Assembly: GCA_020344955.1 (NCBI GenBank)
Contig: CP070831.1
Span: forward strand, 2,050,456 to 2,088,333
Source of the DNA: Promethearchaeota archaeon
GTDB lineage: Archaea; Asgardarchaeota; Lokiarchaeia; Sigyniarchaeales; SOKP01
DNA: 37,878 bases
Direction of reading: 5' to 3'
This document shows, piece after piece, positions 7,592 through 16,228 of the stretch. The translations under genes were made by a program, and so were the position numbers. The notes beneath the pieces are model-generated. The model did not search any database. It was not told where the DNA came from and saw only the letters and a list, made by a program, of their open reading frames with translations. The number at the start of each line of letters is the position of its first letter. Position 1 is the stretch's first letter.

Positions 7592-8842
7592 ATGTCATCT
7601 TATATTAATAATAAAATTAAAAATGATAATACAAAAATAAAAATTTTAGAGGAAAGCAATAAAAAAATTATTACGGCATCAAATTATTGTTATGCATGTA
7701 ATCGATGTGTAAACGTATGTCCCCTCTCACATTTAGACTTGTTTTTCCCGCGAATATTAGTAGGGGATTTAGTATTTTCTTCAACAGAAGAAATTGTAAA
7801 TAATCATAACATATGGAATTGTCTCACTTGTGGGCAATGCACAATTTATTGCCCAATGAATCAAGAGAATAATGGTATAAATATACCTAAATTAATTTTG
7901 GAATTGAGAAAGAATTTTAAAAATGATGAAACACAAATTGAAAGAATTTCTCAATGTGAAACACATAATGAAATTTTCCCTACAATTTGGAATATGATAG
8001 CTAATAATTCGATCACTCCTGATAAACTTGAATTTTTAAAGGAAAAAGGTTTAAAAACGACTGATTTTGGAGAGATTGCTTATTTTATTGGATGTTTACC
8101 TTTAATGGAAGAAATTTTTTATAATTTAGATTTAAAATATACAAATTCACCTAGTAGTATAATAAATCTACTTAATGAAGCAGATATTATTCCAGTTGTT
8201 TTAAATGAAAAATGCTGCGGACATGATATTCTATGGGGTAAGGGTGACATTGAAACTTTTAAAAAATTTGCTGAATACAACACTCATCTCTATAGAAAAG
8301 CTGGTGTAAAAACCGTTATTGTTGGATGTGCTGAAGGATATAGAACTTGGAAATTTGATTATCCCAAAATAATAGAGAACTTTGATTTTAGAGTAATGTA
8401 TTTCACTGAATTTTTTCTTGAAAAAAAAATTCTCGAAAATATTAGATTCCCTTATATTTCTGAAATTAAGGTTACATTTCATGATTCTTGTAGAATAGGA
8501 CGTTTAGCGGACAAATTATATGATAGTCCAAGAGAATTAATTAGCAAAATTCCAGGTGTGAAATTAATTGAAATGGAAAATATTAAAGATGATGCTAATT
8601 GCTGTGGTGTTTCTGCATTTTCAAATTGTAACGAATCCACACGCTTTTTAAGGCAGAATCGTATTACTGAGGCAGTTAATACTGGAGCAGATTACTTAAT
8701 AGTTCCTTGTCCTAAATGTTTAACACATTTTAACTGTTACTTAAATGAACTCTCTTTAAATAAAGAAGATAATGAATTGAGAAGCAAGATAAAGGTGGTT
8801 GATTTAGCAAGTTTTATTGGAAAATTGTTAATGTTTGTCTAG
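7592..8842 (+). CDS. hdrD: HdrD-like heterodisulfide reductase subunit (HdrC-HdrB fusion)
   Basis: The 416-residue protein begins with two [4Fe-4S] ferredoxin motifs (C33, C36, C39, C43P and C77, C80, C83, C87P) typical of HdrC. Two CCG domains follow (about 165-265 and 290-395) as in HdrB: a first set with GC, CCGH and GCAEG and a second with HDSC, NCCG and CPKC. CCG domains hold the non-cubane clusters that reduce disulfides such as CoM-S-S-CoB in methanogens. With no methanogenesis genes here the electron acceptor is unknown. It is directly followed by the tandem HdrA and MvhD, so a soluble HdrDA-MvhD complex is likely. The first CCG set is less regular than the second. Confidence 0.85.
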   Translation: MSSYINNKIKNDNTKIKILEESNKKIITASNYCYACNRCVNVCPLSHLDLFFPRILVGDLVFSSTEEIVNNHNIWNCLTCGQCTIYCPMNQENNGINIPKLILELRKNFKNDETQIERISQCETHNEIFPTIWNMIANNSITPDKLEFLKEKGLKTTDFGEIAYFIGCLPLMEEIFYNLDLKYTNSPSSIINLLNEADIIPVVLNEKCCGHDILWGKGDIETFKKFAEYNTHLYRKAGVKTVIVGCAEGYRTWKFDYPKIIENFDFRVMYFTEFFLEKKILENIRFPYISEIKVTFHDSCRIGRLADKLYDSPRELISKIPGVKLIEMENIKDDANCCGVSAFSNCNESTRFLRQNRITEAVNTGADYLIVPCPKCLTHFNCYLNELSLNKEDNELRSKIKVVDLASFIGKLLMFV

Positions 8843-8899
8843 TTCAAATTTTCAAGGTTGTGTTATCAAATTAATAAATGTAAATAAAGACCGTGGTAT

Positions 8900-11800
8900 G
8901 TGTTAAATTTGCAGAGTACTGTTTTAGTTATTGGAGGAGGAATCTCAGGGATACAGGCATCCTTAGATCTAACCAAATTAGGTTTTAAGGTATATTTAGT
9001 TGAAATTCAACCAACTATAGGAGGTACGATGGCACAATTAGATAAAATATATCCTACTCTAGATTGTAGTTTATGTATCCTAGCACCAAAAATGGTCGAT
9101 GTATATAGAAATCCAAATATTGAATTGCTTACGGTTTCTTATGTTAAAAACATTACTGGATATGCGGGGAGTTATACAATTACAATTATAAAAAACCCAA
9201 GGTATGTAAAAGAACTAATCTGTAAAGGATGTGGTGATTGTGGGAAAGTATGTCCCGTTAGAGGAATTCCTAGCGAATTTGATACAAATTTAACAACTCG
9301 AGGAGCTATCTATATTCCTTTTCCGTCATCAGTACCTCCAATATACCTTATCGATGGTAAAAAATGTTTATATTTAAATCATCAAATATGTGGACTTTGC
9401 GCTAAAGTTTGTACAATAGATGCAATAGATTTCTTACAAAAACCAGAAGAAATTACATTAAATGTCGGAGCAATTGTTATTGCTACAGGAAATAACCAGG
9501 AAATGCCAGAAAAATACAATAATTTTGCTGGTTCATCTCCAAATGTTTTATCAAGTATGCAATTTGAACGTCTTCTCTCTGCAAATGGACCTACCGGGGG
9601 AAAAATTATAATGTTAAATGAAAAAAAACCTCCTAATTCGATTGGTTTTATACAGTGTGTCGGTTCTCGAGATTTTCATCATCCTGAATGTAAAAAATAT
9701 TGTTCGGCAATATGTTGTATGAATTCGGCTAAAGAAGCAATAGTGGTTAAGGAACATAATCCAACTATCGATTGCTATATTTTTAATACGGAAATCAGAG
9801 CAAAAGGTAAAAACTTTTATGAATTTATTGAAAAAAGTAAAAATGAATATGATGTTAAATATATAAATGGACATGTTTCATATATTAAAGAAAATTTGGA
9901 TAATGGAAAATTAAGATTATATTATGAAGATATTAATGAAGGAAAAGTTGGAACTTTTGAAGCAGATATGGTAGTTTTGGCTAGTGCTTTATCACCAGCT
10001 CCTTCTTACTATGACCTTTTAAGACAACTTAAGGTAGAGTGTGATGAATTAGGATATATTCGTGAAGAAGATATAGCCTTACTTGAAAAAAAGAATGTAT
10101 TTGTAACTGGTTATTCCAAAAAACCAAATGATATTCAAATGGCCGTTGCAGAAGGTTCTGCATGCGCAGCTAAAATTAGTGAAAGATTTTATCCTTTTAG
10201 ATTCCAAAATATGAAAAAGGTAAATTACCCCTCTGAACTACCAGTACAGTTAGAGGATGAACCTCGAGTAGGTATTTTAGTTTGCCGATGTGGTATTAAT
10301 ATCGGAGGTATTGTTAATGTTTCTGAAGTCGTAGATTATGTTTCTAAATTGCCATATGTAGTACATGTTGAAGAAAATATGTATTCATGCAGTTCTGATT
10401 CCCAAGAGCGGATTAAAGAATTAATTGTTAAACATAATCTTAATAGATTTATAGTAGCTTCTTGTACTCCTCGAACACATGAACAACTTTTTAAAAATAC
10501 TCTTAGAGAGGTAGGTCTAAATCCATTTTTATTTGAATTAGTAAATATAAGAAACCAAGATTCTTGGGTCCATCAACATGAACCTGAAAAAGCTACTAAA
10601 AAAGCATGTGATTTAATTAGAATGTATTTAGGTAAGGTAATAAATTTAAAACCACTAGAAACTATTAAAGTTAAAGTTCAGCAATCAGCTTTAATAATTG
10701 GCGGTGGAATATCAGGAATTACCGCTGCTTATAATTTAGGGAATCAAGGATTTGAAGTTTACCTTTTAGATAAGAGAACTAATCTTGGTGGCAGTGCCCT
10801 TGAATTTATTGATTTATATTATGTACCTATTACTAAAAATGAAATTCTTCAAAAAATTAATGAGTTAAAAAATAAATCTAATGTTCATATTTTAATTAAC
10901 TCTGATATTGTTGATGTCCAGGGTTATGTCGGAAATTATCAGATTAAAGTCAAAAATAATTTAGAGAATTCAAAAGAACAAATCCTCAATGTGGGTACAA
11001 TAATCGTAGCCACAGGAACAAAGCAAATAAAAACAGTAAAATGGAAAGATTTAGCAGAAAAACATCCCAAGCGTATCCTAACTCAAACAGAACTAACCGC
11101 TATGAAAGATGTAGATATTCCAAAGTTTAAAGATGCTACAATAATATTATGCGTAGATCAAAGGAGAGATGGATTCAATGATGGAGATAATATAAAAACC
11201 TATTGTTCAAATATTTGTTGTGGAGTGGCATTAAAAAATATTGAAAAACTAATAAATATCAATCCTAATGCGCAAATTCACATTTTATATAGAGAATTTC
11301 AATTTACAGATTTAAATGCTGAAAATCTATGTCGAGGGCTTCGGAAAAATGCAACTTATGAGAGATATCGATCGATAGATGATATAAAAATTAGTGATGA
11401 AAAAGATCACTTCCATCTTAAATATAAAAATATAAGCGCTCAAACAGATATTGAGTACAATACAGATTTATTAATATTAGCTACTCCTAACGTCCCTGTA
11501 GAAGATACTGAAAAATTAGCAAAGTTATTAAAAGTAACAACAAATAAAGATGGATTTTTCTTAGAAGCTGATGCAAAGCTTAGACCAATAGATTTTGCTA
11601 CAGAAGGTATTTTTCTATGTGGAGGTGCTCATTGGCCAAAATGGATTGGAGAGAGCATTATTCAAGCTTATGCTGCTGCGGGGAGAGCAGCAATAATAAT
11701 GGCTAAAGATGAGATAGAAACTGAATGTATTACCTCATATATAAGTGAAGAAAAGTGCATAGGATGCGGTAAATGTATTGAAATTTGCCCTTATAATGCT

Positions 11801-12013
11801 ATTGAATTAATTGAAAGTCATAAAAAGATAGGTCTATACAATATAAGTTTAAGAAAATCCCAGATAATTAAAGCTCTTTGCAAAGGTTGTGGAGCTTGTA
11901 TTGCAGAATGCTCAGTTGGAGCTATTGATCAGAATTATTTTAGTAAATTTCAAATTAGCAAAATGATTGATTTATTGACTTATATAGATATGGTAGATAA
12001 TGAAGCTTTTTAA
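8900..12013 (+). CDS. hdrA: tandem HdrA (two fused HdrA modules, 1037 aa)
   Basis: Two HdrA-type FAD modules are joined in one chain. The first has VIGGGISG near the N-terminus, DCSLC (C56, C59), ferredoxin cysteines (CKGCGDCGKVCP and CGLCAKVC) and a CVGSR...CC cluster region. The second begins with the HdrA N-terminal CRCG motif (C462, C464), a second FAD loop IIGGGISG, a reduced cluster region and two C-terminal [4Fe-4S] motifs (CIGCGKCIEICP, CKGCGACIAEC). Normal HdrA has about 650 residues and forms a homodimer, so this chain looks like an asymmetric covalent dimer for flavin-based electron bifurcation. GTG at 8900 or TTG at 8909 may be the start. All cysteines aligned with the Sec positions of the 15796 gene are Cys here. 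Confidence 0.88.
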   Translation: MLNLQSTVLVIGGGISGIQASLDLTKLGFKVYLVEIQPTIGGTMAQLDKIYPTLDCSLCILAPKMVDVYRNPNIELLTVSYVKNITGYAGSYTITIIKNPRYVKELICKGCGDCGKVCPVRGIPSEFDTNLTTRGAIYIPFPSSVPPIYLIDGKKCLYLNHQICGLCAKVCTIDAIDFLQKPEEITLNVGAIVIATGNNQEMPEKYNNFAGSSPNVLSSMQFERLLSANGPTGGKIIMLNEKKPPNSIGFIQCVGSRDFHHPECKKYCSAICCMNSAKEAIVVKEHNPTIDCYIFNTEIRAKGKNFYEFIEKSKNEYDVKYINGHVSYIKENLDNGKLRLYYEDINEGKVGTFEADMVVLASALSPAPSYYDLLRQLKVECDELGYIREEDIALLEKKNVFVTGYSKKPNDIQMAVAEGSACAAKISERFYPFRFQNMKKVNYPSELPVQLEDEPRVGILVCRCGINIGGIVNVSEVVDYVSKLPYVVHVEENMYSCSSDSQERIKELIVKHNLNRFIVASCTPRTHEQLFKNTLREVGLNPFLFELVNIRNQDSWVHQHEPEKATKKACDLIRMYLGKVINLKPLETIKVKVQQSALIIGGGISGITAAYNLGNQGFEVYLLDKRTNLGGSALEFIDLYYVPITKNEILQKINELKNKSNVHILINSDIVDVQGYVGNYQIKVKNNLENSKEQILNVGTIIVATGTKQIKTVKWKDLAEKHPKRILTQTELTAMKDVDIPKFKDATIILCVDQRRDGFNDGDNIKTYCSNICCGVALKNIEKLININPNAQIHILYREFQFTDLNAENLCRGLRKNATYERYRSIDDIKISDEKDHFHLKYKNISAQTDIEYNTDLLILATPNVPVEDTEKLAKLLKVTTNKDGFFLEADAKLRPIDFATEGIFLCGGAHWPKWIGESIIQAYAAAGRAAIIMAKDEIETECITSYISEEKCIGCGKCIEICPYNAIELIESHKKIGLYNISLRKSQIIKALCKGCGACIAECSVGAIDQNYFSKFQISKMIDLLTYIDMVDNEAF

Positions 12014-12030
12014 TTTGGAGGTAATTTTTA

Positions 12031-12507
12031 TTGATAAAAGTTAAAAGGACTGGAAGTAATGGATTTGAACCGAGTATTTTAGTTTTCTGTTGTAATTGGT
12101 GCAGTTATGCTGGTGCAGATTTAGCAGGAGTTTCAAGGTTTCAATATCCGCCAAACATTAGGATTATTAGAGTCATGTGTTCTAGTAGAGTTGAGCCCAT
12201 ATTTGTTTTAAGAGCTTTTAATAATGGAATAGATGGTGTTTTAATTATTGGATGCCATATGGGCGATTGTCATTATATGAAAGGATTTGAATATACTCAG
12301 GATAGAATGCTTCACTTGAATAGATTAATTAAATATATCGGGATTGAAACAGATAGATTTCAATTGCATTCTATTTCAGCAAGTGAAGGAAAGCAATTTT
12401 CAGAGTTAATTAAAGAGTTTACAGAGAGAATTGTAGAATTGGGAGAATTAAAAATCCCAAAAAAATCAGGAATAATTGAATTAGAATATAATTGCAAGAA
12501 GAATTAA
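12031..12507 (+). CDS. mvhD: MvhD-type [2Fe-2S] electron-transfer subunit
   Basis: This 158-residue protein has the MvhD signature: FCCNWCSYAGADLAG (C20, C21, C24), VMCSSRV (C50) and IGCHMGDCHY (C75, C80). MvhD carries electrons from the hydrogenase MvhAG, or another donor, to HdrA. The start is TTG, set by GGAGGTAA ten bases upstream. It lies 17 bases after the tandem HdrA and 15 before the FrhB-like gene. The same domain occurs a second time as the C-terminus of the fusion at 17471-20020. Confidence 0.92.
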   Translation: MIKVKRTGSNGFEPSILVFCCNWCSYAGADLAGVSRFQYPPNIRIIRVMCSSRVEPIFVLRAFNNGIDGVLIIGCHMGDCHYMKGFEYTQDRMLHLNRLIKYIGIETDRFQLHSISASEGKQFSELIKEFTERIVELGELKIPKKSGIIELEYNCKKN

Positions 12508-12522
12508 AAAGAGGTAATTTAA

Positions 12523-13653
12523 ATGACTGAAACGGGATTTCAGAAACTTAAGCAAAATAAAGTAAAAAGTTTTGAAGATCTAAAAGATGAAGTAATTAAT
12601 AATAATAAATGCTGTGCATGCGGAGCTTGCATAGCATACTGTGAGAGTCAAAACTTTAATGTTATTGAGATGAATAGATATACTCCTGAGTTTAAGTCAG
12701 AAAAAAGTGTCGATAATTGTACTAAGTGCGGTGTTTGTTATTACATTTGTCCCCAAACTGATATTTTAATAAAAGAATTAAATGATACTTATTGTATTGA
12801 AGATAAAATTGGACGTATTACTAAAATCCTTGCCGCTAAAACAACAAATAATATATTAGAAAAAATTGGACAGGATGGAGGAGTTGTTTCAGCAATACTA
12901 GCACATCTATTTGAAAAACATAAAATAGATGCAGCCATTGTTTCAGAATTTAGCGATAACTTTAAACCAGTCCCAAAAATTATATTTGATAAAGAAGATT
13001 TATTCAAATCTGCAGGTACACGTTATTCTATTTCTCCTCAAATATTCCCCCTAAAAAATTTATACAACATCCCACAAAATATTCTTAATAAGAATGAAAT
13101 ATTTGATATTGACCAGCTAAGGATCGCATTTATTGGGACTCCTTGCCAATGTAGAGCTGTTAGGAAAATGAAATTTTTACTAGTGAAGCCTGCTCATGTA
13201 ATTAAATATATTATAGGTCTTTTCTGTTTTGAGAATTTTACCTATACCGAATTATATGATATTTTAAAAATAGAAACTAATGTTGAACCTACTAATATCA
13301 AAAAAACTTGGATTAAGAAGAATTTTTTTATCCAAACTAAAGATAATAAAAAATTCGAAATCAATATAAAAACTCTTAATCCCGCAGTTAGAAGTAATTG
13401 CCATGAATGTGATGAGTTCACTGGACGATTTACAGATATCAGCGTTGGGGCCTCTGGGGCTCCAGAAGGATATTCTATGTTATTAATTAGAACTGAGAAA
13501 GGTGAGAAAGTAGTAAATAATATGCTTTCAAAAGGAATAATTGAACAACTTATTGTTCCATCTAACAGAACTATTGAGTGGAAGAATAAGAAATTAGAAT
13601 GGTATAATAAATTAATTTCCTTAAAGATTGAAAATCAGATTAATAGTAACTAA
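12523..13653 (+). CDS. FrhB/FdhB-family flavoprotein with ferredoxin head
   Basis: This 376-residue protein has two N-terminal Cys clusters (CCACGACIAYC and CTKCGVCYYICP), the glycine-rich flavin segment GQDGGVVSAIL, the GTPCQCRAVRKM motif and the late pair NCHECDEF before FTDISVGASG. These define the FrhB/FpoF/FdhB family, which moves electrons between a flavin, F420 or another carrier, and Fe-S chains. It is the last gene of the hdrD-hdrA-mvhD operon, so it probably supplies or drains electrons for the Hdr complex in place of, or beside, hydrogenase. The substrate cannot be told from sequence. GAGGTAAT precedes the ATG. Confidence 0.87.
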   Translation: MTETGFQKLKQNKVKSFEDLKDEVINNNKCCACGACIAYCESQNFNVIEMNRYTPEFKSEKSVDNCTKCGVCYYICPQTDILIKELNDTYCIEDKIGRITKILAAKTTNNILEKIGQDGGVVSAILAHLFEKHKIDAAIVSEFSDNFKPVPKIIFDKEDLFKSAGTRYSISPQIFPLKNLYNIPQNILNKNEIFDIDQLRIAFIGTPCQCRAVRKMKFLLVKPAHVIKYIIGLFCFENFTYTELYDILKIETNVEPTNIKKTWIKKNFFIQTKDNKKFEINIKTLNPAVRSNCHECDEFTGRFTDISVGASGAPEGYSMLLIRTEKGEKVVNNMLSKGIIEQLIVPSNRTIEWKNKKLEWYNKLISLKIENQINSN

Positions 13654-13688
13654 TGAAAAAATTTATATCTATTATTCTCATAAATTTT

Positions 13689-13759
13689 TCTGAAAACCCT
13701 TGCAAAGGGTAAGTTTCCTCTCAACTAACATTTATTTAAGAGGATCATTCCTTTTCAGA
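13689..13759 (-). promoter_or_regulatory. candidate SECIS element in the 3' UTR of Sec-hdrA
   Basis: Directly after the hdrA stop (13760-13762) the minus-strand RNA can form an outer stem UCUGAAAA/UUUUCAGA. Inside are two hairpins: UCCUCU/AGAGGA (arms 13739-13744 and 13716-13721) with an A-rich loop, and ACCCUU-UGC-AAGGGU (13696-13710). AUGA sits on the 5' side of the first helix, as in eukaryotic SECIS cores; the 3' side has AAC where UGAC would be expected, so the core is less canonical than the copy at 35590-35660. The two elements share length (71 nt), stem order and the AAGG-type side hairpin. Both genes upstream of them carry in-frame UGA. A convergent terminator is the alternative. Confidence 0.65.
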
Positions 13760-15796
13760 TTATGTTTGATAAGGAGCTAATTCTTCAATCTTTTTCATAA
13801 TAAGTTCAACAGATTCAACATATTCTTCCTTGTAATCAACTAAAATACTACAGATCCCTTTTATCTCTTCAATTATTTGTTTATCTCTGTAATATTTGAG
13901 ATCTATTGCTCGGGCAGGGCATGATGATACACATACTCCGCAACCTTTACATTTTAAGTCATCTATTTCTGCAATATTTGCTCCATTCACTCTTATTGCC
14001 ATGTAATTGCAGATTTTTTCACATCTACGGCACGCCATACATAAATTTTCATTTACTTCAGCTATAATTAATTCTTGATTTATTGTCTCTTTGGAAAGTA
14101 AAGTAGATGCTTTACTTGCAGCAGCTAATGCCGTAGATACTGAGTAAGGAATATTCTTTGGGCCTGCAGCACAACCACATATATAGATGCCCATATTATT
14201 AGTTTCTTGAGGTTTTAGGCATCCATGAATTTCAGATAAAAAACCATTCGCATCTTTTGCTATTCCTAAAATCTCAACAATTTTCGCTGTTTTTTTAGAA
14301 GGGTTCATACCAGTAGATAAAACAATTAAATCAGTATCCATAGTAATGAAATCATTTGTTAAAGTGGAAGAAGCTGTAACTTTTATTTTTTTTGAGATAG
14401 GATCTTTTCGAATATCTCCTACTTTTCCTCGAATCATCATTATCCCTGCTTCTCTTGCTTTTCTATAATATTCTTCATTTCTTTTATCCCATGTTCTCAT
14501 ATCTATATAAAAGATAACAATTTCCATATCTGGGTATTCTTGTTTTAATAATTGAGCATTTTTAAGAGCAACATTACAACATACTCCTGAACAATAGGGA
14601 TTTCCTTTTAAAGATCTTGAACCTACACATTGAATCATAGCTACTGTTTTTGGGACTTTTCCATCAGAAATTCTATATACATGACCACCTGTTGGTCCAA
14701 CTGGACTTAACATACGTTCTAGATCTATTTGAGTAATAACATCGGGATAAATGCCATACTTATATTCGTTATTTTTCATAATTGGATATTCGTCCCATCC
14801 CGTGGCAATGATGATAGCCCCAACTTTTAAATTTATATCCTCTGAAGCCATTTCAAAGTTAATTGCCTCAGCGAGACAAGTTCTCTGACAATTTTTACAA
14901 TCAATACATATGCTCTTATCAATTATGGCAATTTTAGGTATTGCTTGAGGGAATGGTATGTAAATTGCATTTCGTTCTCCTATACCTCTGTCAAATTCAT
15001 TAGGTACTTTTATTGGACATTTTCTCGTACATAATCCACAGCCAGTACACCTATTTTCATCAATATAACGAGATTTTTTATGTATTTTTACATTATAATT
15101 TCCAGGAATACCGCTGAATTCCTTAACTTCACTAAACGTAAATAACTTTATATTTGGATGTTTTGAAGTGCTAACCATAATAGGTGCAAGAACTCATATG
15201 GCACAATCATCTGTAGGATATATTCGATCTAATTGAGCCATTTTTCCGCCAATAGTTGCTTCTTTTTCGACTAAATATACATTTATTCCTTGGTCTGCTA
15301 GATCTAAAGCTGCATTCATCCCTGCAATACCAGCACCGATAATTAACACCGATTTTTCGACTGAAACTTTTTTATAAGGTATTATTTCTAATTCCCTAGC
15401 ACGATTTATCCCCGCTTGTACTAACCTTATAGCTTTTTTAGTAGTATTTCTCTTATTTCCTGAGTGAGTAAATGAACAATGTTCACGAAGATTAACCATT
15501 TGAAAGTAATATGGATTTAATCCTGCTTGAGATAGAACTGCACGATAAGTAGGTTCATGAATTTTTGGTGTGCAAGCTGCAACAACAACCCGATTAAGGT
15601 CTAATTCTAAAATGTCGTTTTTAATAATATTTTGTCCTGGATCACTACAAGTAAAATCATTTATTCGTGAGACAATAACATTTGGTAGAGCTTCGACATA
15701 ATCTCTAATTAGATCACAATCAACAGAAGCACTAATATTAACTCCTCATCTACAAATATATACTCCTATTCGCACTATGGTCTGTATCTCAGACAT
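13760..15796 (-). CDS. hdrA: HdrA selenoprotein with two in-frame UGA (Sec17, Sec201)
   Basis: From ATG 15796 (GGTGA five bases upstream) to TAA 13760 there is one 678-residue HdrA interrupted only by TGA at 15746-15748 and 15194-15196. Both fall on conserved Cys positions: GVYICR-U-GVNI (tandem HdrA here: LVCRCGINI) and DDCAI-U-VLAP (there: DCSLCILAP). Between them lie the FAD loop IIGAGIAG and GGKMAQLDRIYPTDDC. After them come ferredoxin motifs (CTGCGLCTRKCP, CIDCKNCQRTC), the CVGSR...CSGVCC cluster region and C-terminal CMACRRCEKIC and CKGCGVCVSSCP. Length matches HdrA, so this is not a pseudogene. HdrA is a known selenoprotein in Methanococcus and Lokiarchaeota. It stands alone, convergent with the other hdr operon. 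Confidence 0.88.
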
Positions 15797-15859
15797 TTAA
15801 TTCACCTATTTAAAAGATCACCCACTATTATTAGTACTGCAACAAATTCAATGAAATTG

Positions 15860-15895
15860 AAAGTATTAAAAGATCATAATCGCTTTTAATACTTT
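15860..15895 (-). promoter_or_regulatory. 13-bp perfect hairpin in the Sec-hdrA leader
   Basis: AAAGTATTAAAAG (15860-15872) and CTTTTAATACTTT (15883-15895) pair exactly around a 10-base loop, 64-99 bases upstream of the ATG. The stem is nearly all A-U and has no G-A core, so it is a poor SECIS candidate. An attenuator, leader structure or operator is more likely. Confidence 0.5.
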
Positions 15896-15954
15896 ATTAC
15901 CTCCTATTCTGATTAAATGAAGATTTTAAGTAAATTTAAAAAATCTGATAAGAG

Positions 15955-15986
15955 GAATTTAAACTATTTGACAATATTTTTTGTCA
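15955..15986. promoter_or_regulatory. shared promoter motif plus TGACAA-N6-TTGTCA palindrome
   Basis: GAATTTAAACTATTTGACAA (15955-15974) repeats the motif at 6768-6787 with three mismatches. It runs directly into TGACAA (15969-15974), six bases, TTGTCA (15981-15986), a shorter form of the palindromes at 6806-6823 and 6921-6943. The distance to the minus-strand start (about 160-190 bases) resembles that before mtdB (about 125-180). Confidence 0.5.
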
Positions 15987-16105
15987 TTTTTTTAACTTAA
16001 TGTGCGAACCTGATCTCCCTGTGATCGTTTCCCAACAAGACATCCATTTTCTCCATAATATAAATGTGAATATCTCATCACGATATTGGTCACTTACAAA
16101 TTAAC

Positions 16106-16133
16106 ATGATCAAAAAAAGATCATATTTATATA
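16106..16133 (+). promoter_or_regulatory. ATGATC-A7-GATCAT inverted repeat abutting a TATA box
   Basis: ATGATC (16106-16111) and GATCAT (16119-16124) flank seven A residues. TTTATATA follows at 16126-16133, so transcription would begin near 16158, about 70 bases before the FrhB-like gene. The repeat lies where an archaeal upstream factor would bind. This is the best promoter candidate in the window for the 16229-22078 operon. Confidence 0.5.
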
Positions 16134-16228
16134 CTCTGACAATAATATTTATCATAGAGATCATTATGTTTATCAAAATAGTCATATGCTTTTTTCAAAA
16201 TAAAAAGAATTATAGGTGATACTTAAAA

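Larger units (their letters stand above)
15797..16228. other. divergent regulatory region between Sec-hdrA and the FrhB/hydrogenase operon
   Basis: 432 bases without a firm gene. It holds a 13-bp hairpin, the GAATTTAAAC/TGACAA motif, an ATGATC inverted repeat and a TATA box, listed separately. On the minus strand an AGGAGGT (15899-15905) precedes a hypothetical ATT-started 17-codon frame that runs into the hairpin; it could be a leader peptide. A relatively G/C-rich stretch at about 16003-16055 is unexplained: no tRNA, CRISPR repeat or known riboswitch is recognised in it. AATATC-N7-GATATT (16069-16087) makes a short hairpin. Confidence 0.45.

Noticed and set aside
13689-13759. Ordinary bidirectional terminator between converging genes
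   Set aside because: It has no T-rich tail on either side, and the same multi-stem layout recurs at 35590-35660 after the other UGA-containing gene. It cannot be fully excluded.
15194-15796. HdrA broken into separate genes or a pseudogene
   Set aside because: The only interruptions are two TGA codons at conserved Cys positions with the frame unchanged; length and motifs are complete and a SECIS-like element follows.
15860-15895. Leader hairpin as the SECIS of Sec-hdrA
   Set aside because: The stem is plain A-U pairing without a G-A core; the 3' UTR element at 13689-13759 matches the second gene's element far better.
16003-16055. Possible structured RNA or CRISPR repeat in a G/C-richer patch
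   Set aside because: There is no repeat, no tRNA-like arms and only a trivial GATC symmetry; it is mentioned only as unexplained.
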